Shown here piece by piece: positions 10,409-24,700 of a stretch of DNA of 64,000 nucleotides (the first letter of the stretch is position 1; each line of letters opens with the position of its first letter). This stretch comes from Trema orientale (Eukaryota > Streptophyta > Magnoliopsida > Rosales > Cannabaceae), in assembly GCA_002914845.1 (NCBI GenBank), contig JXTC01000413.1:186503-250502 (forward strand), given 5' to 3'. A model generated the notes under the pieces. That model worked only from the letters and a program-made list of their open reading frames with translations. It had not been told where the DNA came from and did no database searches. Both the position numbers and the translations under genes were made by a program.

Positions 10409-13400
10409 GGGTTGAGGTTATCAGGGGACAGAGCCGTTTTTCGGAGGGAAGGAGAAAGATCCAAGAGAGGATCAGATTAAGTGCAAACCAGCTGGTGATG
10501 AACTCGATATCGGGTGGTGTTTTTGCGGCTGGTTAGTATGAATAACTGCGCTGTTGTAGAGCGTCGGGGTGTAGGCCAGCTCTTGTGTTGGACATCTGGG
10601 TTGGACTGCGGTTTTGTGCGGCAAAATTGTAATGAGAGAATTAAAACCCCCTTTTATTATTATGATAACGTCAAGGAGGATGATGTCTTTTTGGGGGCCA
10701 TTATATATTATCTTCTAACAAAGATTTCATTATAATAATTATATATATATATGTTACACAAAAAGCTGATTGTATATATAATTCATGTATCTCATCCAAT
10801 TAGGGCAAGCAAAGGAAATTATTGTCTTTATATCATATCAGGATTTGGGATGTCTTGTATCGCATAGTCTCTTTCCTACTTCTTTCTATTACAACTTGTA
10901 CCATATCTTTTCCTGTTGCAATCAGATAGAGAGAAAGTATATGTGCATAGAATTAAGTACTAGTTTTGCACAACACGGCTTATGTGTCTTCTCTTTATGT
11001 GTACATCAGTCACTTGCTACTAAAATCGCTTCTATATTCATTGCCATGCGCGTCTAATATTCATATCTGTCCTCTAGTACTAATATATTTTGTCCACAAC
11101 ACTATAATTAACAGTCTCCTAATAGGTAAATGAATATTAATATCAGGGTACTTTCCATTTGATAGAGTATATATGTTAGCATCATACTAGAGCTATATGG
11201 AGTATATGAATTAAATGAAGAAAGATAGTATAATCAACACAATATATGAATTATAGAATTGTTCAAAAAGTACGTCACGTACGTACTAATGTTCAAAAAG
11301 CATCATGCTAAATAAGTTGTGTATTAATCACTCCTTACCTTTGAGTTAGAGCAAACTTGTTTAGATTCTAGTAGATATAAAACCTTACATATGACACTAT
11401 TTCATACATTAAATCAACTTGTCACATTCAAGGAGCTGGAAAAGCTATTCCATTTTTTTTCGTCTATCTTCTTTTCACTTGCAAAAAAGGCAATTGACTT
11501 GCAGAAAAATACATTTGTACTACACTTAAGGTATGTTAATTAGGTATGCTCATTAAGTTACCTAGCATAGCACGAATCAAGATCAACTATCCCAATTTGT
11601 GTCTATTCAATGAAAAGTTGAGAAGCCTCGTTAAAGTATTTCAATAGAATTCAATTTCAATTGTGTTAATAAGATATTTACGTCTGGGTCATTCTGTTAG
11701 TTTAACTTTTTATTATATGAACATTAAAAATAAGACCTAACTATTCACCAACTTCTTTTGCTTGAAAAATAATCAATATAGAAGTTAGAACGACCACAAA
11801 CACAAAGATTCAGAGGAAAAAGCAATTAGAACAAATAATGGTGATTTATGGTCTTATTACTACCTAGTTTATTTTCTCTGTCAAAAGTTAATTTTTTTTA
11901 AACCAAATTCAAAATAAATCTGCAAAGAAAAATATATCTAACATCAGTCTATAAAAGTACAACATATATGATAAGATGAAAATATGTACATTTACTATCA
12001 ACTTTTATTCCTTCTTCGTTATCATAATTGCCAAGTATAGAAAACGATGTGGGACCAGATGATATATTCGAATGAATTTCGAAAAGAATAATACGACCTG
12101 AGGTATATTTATATATTTTCTAATTGTTTTAATACAGTAACAGCGTCAGTCACACCATCGAGCTGAAGTTCATGTAGCAAGGTGGTGTTCTTACTAATCC
12201 TTTCATTTCTGAAATATCTCTACTATATGGTGTTCAAAATAATCCCTTGTTTTCTGGAAAAACCTCTAGTACTATTGCCATTGCCAGCTAGCTGCTACTT
12301 CTAGATTTTCAAAAAATACTATTACTATATATCACTGTTGTTATCATTTTTATTGATAGTAACATATATATATATATGTGTGTATTATATATATTTTAAA
12401 ACCTGTGGCTCAAGCAATTATTCCATTGACATGGCATGTGGGATAAGCCCATATTTTACAAAGGCTTGGAGCTTAGAAGTCATCATCCTCTACCTACCAT
12501 CTTATATATGTCTAGGCTGCTCTGCCATGAGATGAAGTGCATGAATTTGGTATCATCATTTTCTTGACCAACCTATTTGGGGGCTTTCTCACCAACTTGC
12601 ACTACTCCAAATTCTGTGCCCTAAATATTACACTGCTGAATCCTATATACATATATATATATATATATATGTGTGTATATATATATTATATAATATATAC
12701 TTTTGAAAAAGATAATCATATCCTGAGTTTAAGGTGCAAAATTGACTGTCCTTTCTAATTCAGGGAATGTGGGGGCAAGAACATCAAAAGGGCGCCATTA
12801 AGAAGTAACGCTTATAGTAATTAACTAGCTTGGACCAACTCTTATATTACTATTTAAACAACCTGTCTCCTTGAAATTCAAAAGAATTAATAACTAAAAC
12901 TGTGACGTTCTCATCTTCTAATTGGCTATAAGTTCAACTAAACAGTTTGTATAGTTTTATAGTCTATTAATGAGGACCACCTAATCACTAAGACAAGAAT
13001 GTATCTGTAGAATATTGCAACAGCTCAAAAGAAGAGGCTGGAGGGGCTTATTAGGAAGGGGGCAAAACCCATGGTAAATCTAGTTTAACTTTAGAAATAA
13101 TAAACTATATTATCTTATAGGAGTAGTGCTACTCGGCCTAGCATCTGCGCGATACTCAATAGGCCGACGACAGTAGCCATCGGTAAAACTTTTGCCAACG
13201 ATATAATTGGGATCTATAACAACGGCTTTGGACATCGTCCGTACGTAAACGGCTTCTTTGAAGTGTCATGTGTTATATGGCACTTGTGTGTAAGCAATGT
13301 CATGCAAAAACTTATATAACAGTAACATATAATCCTATTTGTCACCAATACTTGTAATTCATCAAATTTCATCGGGAAGCCCATATTTCTTAGACATGAT

Positions 13401-13800
13401 AATTAATTAAACAAAAAAACACCTTATGTTATGGCTAAATATCGTGTATCTTTTACATATTTTCGTTTTCAGATTATTAAGAAGATATTGATGATGACTA
13501 TATATTAACTTTTAAGATATTTCTTTTACTAAAAAAGATTAATGGATATTAATATTTTAAGAGTATTATTGTTATTAAAAAAAATAATTCAGTTAAAAAA
13601 TTTGACCAAAATATTAGAGCGGAAGGTTTGCTTTTTTCCTATTTTAAAAAATAAATAAATATTTTTAGATATTATGAGAATAAATGGGTTAACAACTAAC
13701 GTAGTATTTAGCGGTAATATAATGGGTATGTACTTTTGGGATATCCATTCGAGGCTTAGACTAACTTTCTTTGTATTAGTACTACATGAAAATGCAAAAA

Positions 13801-14282
13801 CCTGACCCAATCTGAGATAAATGCCCGACCCGACCCAAGATTTCAGTTTCAAACAAGTGTACCCAAATTTTCGGGTAAAACCTGACTGAACTAATTAAAG
13901 GATTTTCGATTCAGGTACGGATACACATTTTGGAGAGTTCAGTACCCGAACTCGCCACTATTATTAAAAGAAAAAACCCTTAAAATTGGTTATTTAATCA
14001 TTTACTTCTCTTTATTTTTTCTCTTTTATGTTTTAATGTTTATGAGAATGTATACAACATTGTGCAAATAGCTAATTATGCATAAAATAGGAAAAAATTA
14101 AAATTATTTATTATGTGATAAAAAGAAAAGGGAAAAAAGTTTTATGCTTTCATGGCCATGACCCGCCCGACTTAACCTACCCAAAACTCGAAAATTTGAT
14201 CCCCGTCGGTTCATTTTCAGTTGCTTATTTTTATATACCCGAATCTGAATACCCAAAACTCGACTCGATGTGCACCCCTATT
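13801..14282. repeat. Degenerate repeat rich in CCCGA(A/C)CC words
   Basis: Both halves contain runs such as GCCCGACCCGACCCAAG, CAGTACCCGAACTCG, ATGACCCGCCCGACTT and TACCCGAATCTGAATACCC, ending GATGTGCACCCCTA. I recall this texture from non-autonomous plant elements whose ends start with (A/T)GGGGTGCAC. Clear matching ends or target duplications were not found. Confidence 0.35.
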
Positions 14283-14358
14283 TTGTATCTTTAGCAACAT
14301 AGCGACATTGGCTAGTTGTTACCATAATATCAAAGGTGTCTTTATCATCACCACTCGC

Positions 14359-14777
14359 TAGGGTGGAAATTAGCTATCATGTCAATCCAACAAAATCATA
14401 TCCATTTCGAATTGACTCATATGTGTACCTGTTTAGTAAAAATGTCATTTAGACGATGTGTTGACAATATATATATACATATAATTGCCAGTTTTTTTTT
14501 GTTTAAAATTAAGTTATACTCAAAGTTATCAAGACAACTCTGTTGAATATTATGTTTTTTCATTTTGTTTACATTAAATTCGTTTAAAAAATATTTTCAT
14601 GTAATTATTATTTTTTTTTTGTTTTTAAGATGAAATAATTAATAATATTTCATGATTACTATAATAAAAAATTAATTAATCAAGTCAATTTGAACTAATT
14701 TTGTGTCAAGCATATCAACTAAACAGATGGATTTCAAGTCGAGTTGTCGTGTTGTGTCCCAATATTCGCCACTCTTA
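14359..14777. mobile_element. Candidate non-autonomous TIR element (hAT-like)
   Basis: The left end TAGGGTGGAAATTAGC and the right end, read in reverse as TAAGAGTGGCGAATATTG, are imperfect inverted repeats. Inside, CCTGTTTAGTAAA on the left pairs with ATCTGTTTAGTTGATA read in reverse on the right. The right half has GAGTTGTCGTGTTGTGTC, a texture seen in plant hAT derivatives. No target duplication could be fixed. Confidence 0.35.
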
Positions 14778-14859
14778 ATTTCTAACTTATACATTAGAAT
14801 AAATCAATGTCCTTTCCTAATCTATATATGTACTTACGTTTATTCATATACATATATAT

Positions 14860-15204
14860 ATAGGTTGCTAATCCAATAGGTATTTTTTTTTTACTTATGT
14901 GTAGGTATTTTTTTTTATAGCCATTGAATCATCATCTAATGGTGAATCAACGGCTATAATGAGGTGCATATTAAAACGTGCATCATTAATGTGTGTATAG
15001 GGCCATACTCTAGTATATATATATATATTTCTTTTACCTATCTATGGGTATTATTTTTAGTAGTTGGATCATTATCTAATGCCTACTATGATTTGAATAG
15101 TTAGAAAAAAAAAATAAAGACGTGCATAATAAATTTTAACTGGGTAAAATAATACTAAATAGGTAAAAAAAAATACCTATTGGATTGGTGCCCATATATT
15201 ATAT
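14860..15204. mobile_element. AGTAGGTATTT-family MITEs, copies 2 and 3 adjacent or nested
   Basis: The left end TATAGGTTGCTAATCCAATAGG at 14860 and right end CCTATTGGATTGGTGCCCATA near 15193 are inverted repeats of the same family as copy 1. Between them a second start-like segment (near 15040-15110) repeats GGGTATT...TAGTTGGATCATTATCTAATG, so two truncated or nested copies are likely. The AGCCATTGAATCATC...CAACGGCT part forms an internal palindrome. Confidence 0.5.
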
Positions 15205-15211
15205 ATATATA

Positions 15212-16257
15212 TATAGGGAGAGGTTTCAATGGAGATTTTTGTATTTGCTCCATGGATGGATACTTTGACCAAGTTAAAAATGACTTGATATTGCAAGTCA
15301 TTTTTACCTACAACCATTCCATTCTAATTATTTTGGGAATCCCTTTTCATTGAGGTAGGAATAAGTTTTTGGAACGACATTTTAAGGAAAATAATTTGGA
15401 ATGATTTTTTAAAAAAAAGTTTTAATAAAAAATATTAATATTTAATAGTTTTATGTATATACTAGTTTTGAAATTATAAAAAAGAAATACTTTTTAAGAC
15501 GTTCATATATATATATATATGACTGACTATAAAAAAACATCAAAGTTTCATATAACCCTTCAAAAAAAAAGATTAAGACTATTAAAAAACACGTGAAATC
15601 AGGAAAAAAAAAAGTATATAAGCTAAATAGATAATATGTTTTCTTTAGGGGAAAAAAAAAAGTAATACGTAGAAAACAAGAGTAAATAGGTAATACATTT
15701 TCTTCAAACAAAAAATGTAATTCATGTGAAATAAAAAAAAATTATTAAGCTTAATAGATAATACGTTTTCTTCAACAAAAAAAAAAAAAGGAGAGAGAAT
15801 TTATACAACTAGATAAATTTTTTGATCATTTTGACTAAAGAAAATTAGTTTTCATTAAATAATTAACCTAGGAATAATAAAATAGCATCTACAAAAAATA
15901 CTTAAGAAAAATACATATACTTATATATAATTAGCTAGTAATAGCAATGATGAGAGGTAAGGAATGGAAAGGAATGAGAACAAAAATATAAGGAAGCAAC
16001 TATGCAATGGAAATGAAAAAAAAAAAAAAAACGGAAAATAGATAAAAATAATATCAAACTTATCAGGTCATAAACAAGTTACCTATCTTTTAAGTCATAA
16101 ATAACTTTGTATATTTATATAAGTATTAATTAGATTAGTTTTTTTTTCAAAATTACTAATATTATTGCAACCATTAGATGAAAATCTAATAGTCTAAATT
16201 AGAATAACCATCCATGGAGCAAAAACAAAAATCACCATTGAAACATCACCTATATAT
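15212..16257. mobile_element. 1.05-kb TIR element with ~48-bp terminal inverted repeats
   Basis: The left end (15212-15262) contains GGTTTCAATGGAGATTTTTG then TTTGCTCCATGGATGG. The right end (16208-16257) contains the reverse complement with only a few mismatches: CCATCCATGGAGCAAAAAC then AAATCACCATTGAAAC. Both ends abut TATATA tracts, so a TA or TATATA target duplication is possible but not provable. The interior is AT-rich with no transposase frame. It is non-autonomous and I cannot assign the superfamily. Confidence 0.7.
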
Positions 16258-16796
16258 ATAAATATATATATTTATTTATTTAGGAATATGGTTTTTGTGG
16301 ATTGTTCTCCCCACCACCATCAACAAGTAGATAAAATTTAATTTGGAAGTCTTCAAGGTATGCATCTGCAAAATGTAATGAACACTTAGCGCATAAACGT
16401 CATCAAATGTAAAGTTAAGAAGAGCAGAACCAGTTGCTTAATTAATGTAAATTATATGCCTAGCGATGATATGTTAAGCGTGTCGATATATCTAGAGGAC
16501 TCTGCCGCGGGCCGCGTTAGTCGTCTGGACGCAATAATCAGAAGGATTAAAAATAAAGCAAACTAGCCTTAATTAATTTGTGTGCGTGTGGGTTATATAT
16601 TCAAACTTGACGCTTCTAATTAATTTCCGATCATTGTAAGTTTCTTCGTCGGCCAAGTTTATTTCCTAAGTGAATGACATCAAGTGTTGAAATTAATGTA
16701 CAAAATGAATTTAGCTTAGTCTATATATGTATAGTTTTCAAAAAGCATTTAGAGAACCATAATTTGATCACATTTAGCTCAGAGCATTTGACCGAG

Positions 16797-17700
16797 TTTA
16801 CGGGCATGACCTGCTTGTAAATTTTGTCATCAAGGGTGAGGTCAGCATAATATTATGAGTTCAAAGAAATGAAATTAATATAAATCAAGAAAAGCGGAAG
16901 AAAAGTTAAATGAGAGCCACGTCGAGTTATGCGGGATTGTGGATCTAATCATATTGTACATTTTTAATAGAATAATATTAAGTGTACTAAAATTTGTACC
17001 AAATTTTTAATATCAACACGTATGACATTTGAGTTGGCACTATTTAATTGATGTATTAAAACTTACCACAAATATATTAATCATATTCACCAATTGAATA
17101 TTGCCAACTCACATACCACATGTGTTGGTATTAAAAATTAGATAAAAGTTTTGGTACACATATCATTACCCTTTTTAATATGTCGAGATAATCTTGTAGA
17201 ATAATGTGAAGGCGTGAGATCACTTTTATTGTTCTTTTTCATTATAGTGAGATCTCTACTACAATAAAATGTACATAACTCTCGTGAGTGAGTGAACAAT
17301 CATAAATATGGGTGTAATTTTCTCATTTGATGTTTTTATTATTATTAGTTTACGGGCTTGACTTGCTTACAAATTTTGTCATCAAGGGTGAGGTCAGGTC
17401 AGCATAATATTATAAGTGCAAAGAAATGAAATAGAAATCAAGAAAACCAACAGAAAAGTTAAATAAGAATCACGTTAAGTTATTTGAGACGTAATCATAG
17501 CGTGCACTTATTTACGCTTCATGAGAGATCAGTTTTGTAGAGTATGAAAACGCGAGATCACTTTTATTCTTGTTCTTTTTCATTCTAGTGAAAACCTGAA
17601 ACAAAAAAAAAGTGTACATGCGAGTAAACAATTATAAATATGTGGGTTATTTTCTTGTTAATTTTCTGTTTATCATTTGTTTATTGTTGTTTTTGTAATC
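16797..17700. repeat. Tandem duplication, unit 1 carrying a MITE insertion
   Basis: Unit 1 (about 16797-17348) and unit 2 (about 17349-17700) align from TTTACGGGC(A/T)TGAC through TTTTGTCATCAAGGGTGAGG, GCATAATATTAT, AAGTTAAAT, GAGATCACTTTTATT and ACAAT(C/T)ATAAATATG. The units differ by point changes and small indels. Unit 1 is about 190 bases longer because of the MITE at 16979-17167, which is absent from unit 2. No gene lies inside. Confidence 0.7.
16979..17167. mobile_element. MITE, TTTGTACCAAATTTTAATA family, copy 1
   Basis: The ends GTGTACTAAAATTTGTACC and, in reverse orientation, GTGTACCAAAACTTTTATC form inverted repeats that continue into TTTTTAATATCAACAC and its partner TGTGTTGGTATTAAAAA. 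The same family recurs at 63.79-63.95 kb. It has no coding capacity. Confidence 0.6.
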
Positions 17701-19423
17701 ATATATTAGTTTAATTCATAACAATAGCAAATTCAAGACTCAATCTAATGCTATAATTTTAAGCCATATTACTTGTGTGTCGATATACACTCGTATATGC
17801 CATACCAAATTATTTTCCCCTAAACCAAAGTAGGCAATAGTAATACGTGGTGATCACGCTCTTATTTACACTAATCAAACATAACTCAATGTTCATAAAC
17901 TAAATTAAAGCATAACACTGTTTTACTCGTATTGTTTCTCCAAGTAGAGATTATAAGGACAGATTATTTATCTGCATCTGCTTTCTGTACAATTCAATCT
18001 CTCTGTCTCTCTCTCTTCTTTTTTCTTTCTTTTTTTTTCGTTTTTGTTTTGGGAATGAAAACACTGGAATCATTTTAAACAAATTTCAGTACACCGTCAC
18101 CGTCCCACTAAGAGCTCACTTTCACAGTGTGTTCTTGCCCTTCTACATTGATAAGATCCAAGGTCCACAAGGGCTTTAGCCCAAACTATGAAAACCCAAG
18201 ACTCTAAAGATCTAACCCGGGCTTTCTCTTGGCAGACTACATCTGGTTCTAATCCAAATAGGGAAGAAGTCAGCCTGGCCCATTTGATTTTTAGCTCCAC
18301 AGATATTAGAGGCAACTAGGCTGATTAGCAGTTTTGGAGGACGGTATTAGATTGATAGCAGTTTCTGGTAATTCTAAAGAAAATTGCCATAATTTTTTTT
18401 TTTCCAGCCTACAGTGATACTCTCCATGAAAGAAGCCCTAGATATATACATCTATTTTCCCCCTCTTCTGCAAGACAGAAAGAATATCCGTAATTAATAT
18501 TCACTATAAGATATAATATAACGATAATTGCAAATTTAGCTAGATTACTGGATTAGTAACCACACTCATCTCTAATAATTAGGTCTAAATTTTGAATCTC
18601 CCGCTCTTTCATTCAAAAACAAATATCTAGAACATTAGTTGCTAGTAAGATGGACAATTAAAGACAAGTTTGATTTTACTGGACAATGCGATACATGTAC
18701 AATAATCTAGTTTTCTTCTTTTTTTTCTTTTTTTTTTTCCTTTTTGTCAATTGTTATAAATCTACTACTCACTCTAAAAGGTTAATCAATGTTCAAAAAG
18801 TTAGTAGTATTATCATGTGTTACAACTTACATTAAACTTTTCCAAAGTTATATCCCGTCTCTTTTTACAATATTGAAAGATGCCTGGGGGATCCAAAATT
18901 CAAAAAAAGCCTAATTGAAGGGTGGGTATCTTCATTTATGCTCAAAACAAATTCATGCAAAGAAAGGAAGTTCATTCATCTAAAAGTTAATAAAGTCGCC
19001 TTTGAAATAAATAACTTGCTAGTAGTTAATAGAACACGCACACATATATATACATATATATACATACATATATGGATAATTAGTAACTAACAAATCAAAT
19101 ATTGCAGCCTCTAAGTGACACCTGTCATTCATTTGATAAGATCTCACGATTCAAACACAAAGATACTTTTGCCAATAAAAAGATACTTTCTTTAGTTAAT
19201 ATTTTAATCAAAGCCACAAACTTTCTTATAATTAATGATTAAGCTTTTTAAGGGTGACAACTCACTCTCATATATCGATAAGACACCTTTAAACCACAAC
19301 CAAAGAAAAAAGCTAGGCCTGGTTGGCAAGCCCTTCCCCTCTGCCGGATGTTTTCCGGCAAGCAATTGAGCCTTACTTTGACCAACTCTTCTCCACTCTT
19401 CTCCTTTGGAGCATGTACACACA

Positions 19424-19673
19424 TATACAAGTATTTTTTTTTTTTTTTACCTATATACGTAGGTATCAATTTGGCCAATAAAAATTTTTTTTGTACATTT
19501 TTTTATATTAAAAAGTAAGAGAGAGAAACAACATTAATAATGCGCGTCTTTTTATGCACATCATTATAGCCGTTGGATTACCATTAGATGATGATCTAAC
19601 GGCTAAAAAAAAAATACCTACACATAGGTTTAAAAAAAAAAAAAGTACCTACTGAATTGGCAACCATATATAT
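19424..19673. mobile_element. AGTAGGTATTT-family MITE, copy 4
   Basis: The right end TACCTACTGAATTGGCAACC matches, in reverse, the left ends of the copies at 7.5 and 14.9 kb. The interior has a strong palindrome, AGCCGTTGGATTACCATTAG against GATGATCTAACGGCT. The left end is worn (TACAAGTATTTTT). Confidence 0.5.
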
Positions 19674-21750
19674 GCCCATCTCTTCCAAACTCCCTTTTTA
19701 ATTTTTCTTTAATTTCTTTTTGTGTTACACATCAAATCCTTGTTTGGTGGTGTAATTATTAAGCGAATATACCTATCATTGTCAATAGCTATTAGCTATA
19801 GGTTTCGTTATCATGCATTTGGGTCACAAGCTATCATCCAGCCTTGGCCCCACGTTGGATTTTGGTGAATCAAAATTTCTCGTTTAAGATGGTGACTGCC
19901 ATATTGTTTTTCTTTCTCATGCTAGCTATTTGGGATTTGGGGGACATTTTTATTGGACTAAACGAAATATGCACTAAGCTTTGTTTAATGTCAAAGATTA
20001 ATTCGTAGTACTCTAATGGCTAACTCCGAAAATCTTAAGGCGATCTAAACCCATATATTGTATGATGGGGTATGTATGTCTACCTATATATAGTACTTGA
20101 AATGCTGCCAGCTATTTGATATTGATTAAGATTACTAGAGGGTAACACATATGCTTTATGATCCCTTCATTGGTTTAATTTGTAGTACGAAATCTATGAC
20201 CTTTTCCCACTAGTGAAATAAAATTCAAAGTCATAAATAAAAATTTTAAACTAATTTTGTTTTGTTTGCAAAATTTTATCGTACTTAATATATTTTTTTT
20301 TAAAGAAAGTATGATATTCGAACGAGATAAACATCCATATTTATGTTTAACAAACCAACCAGGATAAGCTCACGACAAGGAATCAATAAGATATGTCTTC
20401 ACATGAGGTATACGTATATGTACATTTAATCTTACGAACGTGCTAGGGATATATATTTATTTCTTTGACAAAAATACTACAAGATATGTACGATTTTGCT
20501 AGCCCATCCAAAGCTTTACATAATTAATTAATTTAAATAGCAATCACATCTCAAGGATTTTTTTTTTTTTCAATAAAGAAAAACGATATAATCATCAAGT
20601 CCTACAGGCACATTCCAAGGCTAGCTACTATATATACACGTATAGATATAGTATACATATATATACTTTGTCCACAGCAAATAACACACTTAATTTCACT
20701 CTTTTTTTTACGCTACTTTCATATGTACATTTGGTCAGAGGGATACTGCTTCTGATCATGAATATTTTTCAAAATGAATAACTGAATCATAAGTTGGATG
20801 GTTCTCTGAGCTCATAATTTTATCCAATTCAAACCAGCAGCCGGCACAGCACCATATATTATTTTGATCATATAGATTAAATTTTTCGAATGCATAGTTT
20901 CGTTTTCATGATTAGCAATCATTAGGTTAATCATTATTCAGCTTCCAGTGGTTGCTGACAATTGTCTAGCACTGCAAGCACCTATAGATTATATATAACC
21001 ATTAATTATTATATAATATAACTTTCAAATTGATTTTATATATATATATTTATTGGATGCCAATTCTGGAAAGAATTGGAAAGCAAGCCTTTCTCAGTCA
21101 AGGCTTTAGCCTATTATTTATGGTTGTTTGATAAATTTTAGTATTCACCCATTAAGTAAAGAGGAGATATTGGTTACAGCTAACCTAGAGACAGTGCATA
21201 ATGCTGCTCAAAAAAGGGAATGAAGGAATTCCAATTAACGGTGCAAGAGTACATTAATTACCATATTTGTAATAAGTCCAATAATTTTTGGCCGGTTAAT
21301 CTGCTTAGTATATCTATGTTAATAAGTAAGGCCCTTACTATATATTAAAGGTCCCTCCAATCAGCCATTAATAAAAGGGCTAATAAGTCTTATGAAATAA
21401 TGAAGTAGAGGTGACAAAGAAATATATTTGAGAACTTTAATTTGGCATAATAATGAAGAAGTGCTCCACGCTCTTTTTAGTCCTGAATTCAAATTATCCG
21501 CTCTAATTTGAATGGTACAGTTACATATATATATTGATAATTTAATTACCAAAAGGTGGTTGACATGTTTTTTTCATATTCAAATCTCTACAAAAAGTGG
21601 AAAAAGAAAAGGGGGATAGGAAAAAACAGAAAAAGGATGACTTTCATCCTTAGGGTCTCTGCTCCTTTTTCGTTTTTAGATCTCTCACTCATAAGTTTGG
21701 ACAGTCTGATGCCCCAAAGAATCAAGAAAAGCAAAGGGTCTTCTCCTTTT

Positions 21751-21792
<42 letters not shown>
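21751..21792. repeat. (CT)n microsatellite, about 20 units
   Basis: An uninterrupted run of CT dinucleotides. On the plus strand it resembles a plant 5'-leader CT tract, but no convincing gene follows. Confidence 0.9.
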
Positions 21793-21794
<2 letters not shown>

Positions 21795-24700
21795 GAATTG
21801 TCATCATCTTTTTCATCATCCAATCAATCCATCCTGTCCGTCCATTGTTGATATCTAAGCAACGAGATGTGATTGCCAGCTAAACATTGGTAGGACCCAC
21901 ATTGTCCATAGATGATGATCATCATGATGACAAAAAAAAGCCAAAGTAACCCCAAGAATCACCCAATCATTCACTCCTTGATTTTCCACGTCAACGGCGA
22001 GAAAGCAATCAAAGCCTGCCTCTGCCTGTCTATCTCTTATATATACATGCACCAAGAAGCTAACAAATAACAATCAAGCAATATGAGAAAAAGCAAAAAC
22101 AAAAATAAGAGAAAGTATGTTAGCTAGTGTCACACACGTATTTAATATGTCTTCGCTCTTACTCACGTGACATAATAAATGATATACCAGTATGCACCAA
22201 CATATTAGTCACGTTAATTAGTTTTGTATCTAATAAGTCTTATATTTTTTTGAACATCAACAAATATAAATAAATCTATGGAAATAATACATGTGAAAAT
22301 CTAATCTAACGGGGCATTAATTAATACTAACTATTAAGTAACTTTTTTTGTTGCCATAATCTAATTATGCTATAAATATAAAGGGAGAATTCTGTGTATT
22401 TGGCAGGGCTAGATAGGTAGCTAGGGATGGGGTGCAGCCCCTGATCAGCGTGGTTTAAGGGCCACTCGTGTGACTTTTGTTGGTATATATATTGTTATGA
22501 AATTAATAATAATGCAAATGCTATGCATGGATGGAACGTTCTGCTCCCTTCAAAACCCAATCTGACCCTCTCTGACCACTCTCTGACTCCTTTCAGACAC
22601 TCGGACTCAGACTCAACCCCCCCATTCTGAGATTCTTCTGTAGACTACGTGTCCCTGTCTTCATATTATAAATTATATTTTACATATATTTTATATTTAT
22701 TTCTACATTATTATAAGCTCATTTACGTAACAAAAGGGCTTTGCTATAACTTATTTATTTATTTATTTTGTATATGTTTGTGAATTTTAGTAGGAACCAG
22801 AAACAAACAAAAAATCATAAATGTAAAAGAATAGCCTCGTTTTGGCGAAAAATTTCGCTGCTACCCACAATAGTGAGTTAAATTTGTACTTATTCTTTCG
22901 CAGTGTAGTGTGTACGCAACGTGACAACGTCCACGCTTTGCCCCCACTTTGCAGGTTATGGTTTCAAGATATTATATTATAATTCACTCCTAGAAAACCA
23001 CTATCTGCATTTATAAGCCTTAATACTTTTTCCCCCTATAAGCTAGTTATTATAATTTAATAATTATTATCATGTCCTAAAGCTATAGAATATATTAGTA
23101 AGACAATTAAGTGTATGTCCCTAGCGTGTACGTAGCTTATGAGAGCATAGGGTTTTTTTTTTTTTTTTTTAAGAAACTTAAAGACTTGAACTATAGAAGA
23201 TATTAGCAAGATATTAGCCTCTTCTTAAAAAACAAAAAACAAAAAATCTTATATATATATATGAAGAAAAAGAATAGAAAAGAAAAGAAAAAAGATAAGA
23301 AATTCACCATTAAGGAATAGGAAATGCTAAATATTATGATAAAATTGTCTAAATTTATAATTGAATAATATAGCTTTTAATATCAATCATACAAATTCAC
23401 GTTATTGAAGTCACTTTTTCTATATAATTTTACAAAATGTGTGGCATTACTTCATTAAAAATAATGAAACAGGAACATACGCAATAAATAATCGCTACTT
23501 AGTTAATGTAGCTTTTTATTGGTGGCATTATGGAAGCAATTAATACCGGGGAACTTTTATTAAAATTAGTGAGGATTCTAGTAACTTAATTCATGTTTAA
23601 TTTTTTAACTTACATGAGTAGGTATACGTACGAACAATTTACTCGATCTTAAAAGGAAAACTAAGTAAGAATGTTTTTGTTGTTGATTAGTAGTGTCAAT
23701 TATATGTAACGGGCTTAGCTCTGAAATTTAAACAATAATGCGTGTGTTATTATTGATTGAAAAAAGTGAAAGCGACCCAAAAGCAGATGTACTGCAAGCG
23801 TATTAAATGAAAAAGGAGGTGATATAGCTAGGTATGTAGTACACAAAAATAATAATAATAATGTCAGTATAATGTAACACAGCATAACATGCATCACCAT
23901 CGACTGCTGAGAATCACATGGGCTCGATTTTACGTTTTGATATAACAACTGATAATATGGACCAAGATTAATAGGGGTCCCGGGTAGTCCAGTACGTACT
24001 TTGCTGCTTCAGGTGATGAGCTTTCAAAGAGACCTATATAGCTCATTACCTAACCAATATATTCAGCACCAGTAGTACTAGTCTACTCCAACTACGAAAA
24101 AAAAACATATGAATAATATAAACATATCTTAAAACTAAGTAGTTGACCGAAAAAACTGCAAATAGAAATCGGTTAAAAACTAATTTTGTGTATTTTTGAA
24201 GTTTTTATGCAGTGCTAATTTTTTCCACTTATATGACTTTAGAAGTCTGTGAAAATTAAAGTCAAGAGTACTAATTAACTGATTTTTTGGCCTCTATTAG
24301 GTGCACTTAAATCTTAAGTAATTACACCTCAAATTAATCCCTATGAGGGTTAGGATCTTGCTTCAATTATGAGATTTGGGCTCAATTCCTCATGATGGAA
24401 ACATACGTACTTAGCGCACAATGTGTTGGACTCTCGGTTGTAGAAGCAAGGATAATTGTAATTTGTGTATATATATACTTGTAAGCACGGCTACAAATTA
24501 AGTTGACCTTAATTTTTTACTGCTTCGCAATATAGATTACAAATTTATGGCATGGAGTTCTAGTAAGTTTTAGTGAGATATAAAATGGGTAAATAATATG
24601 TGAAGGATTCTCGTGAAGGTCATCGGATATACTATTAGAGTTTTGTTCCTTGCTTGATGTCACCTTGGATGATTGGTCGCAAATTTTATTTTTTTTTTTT

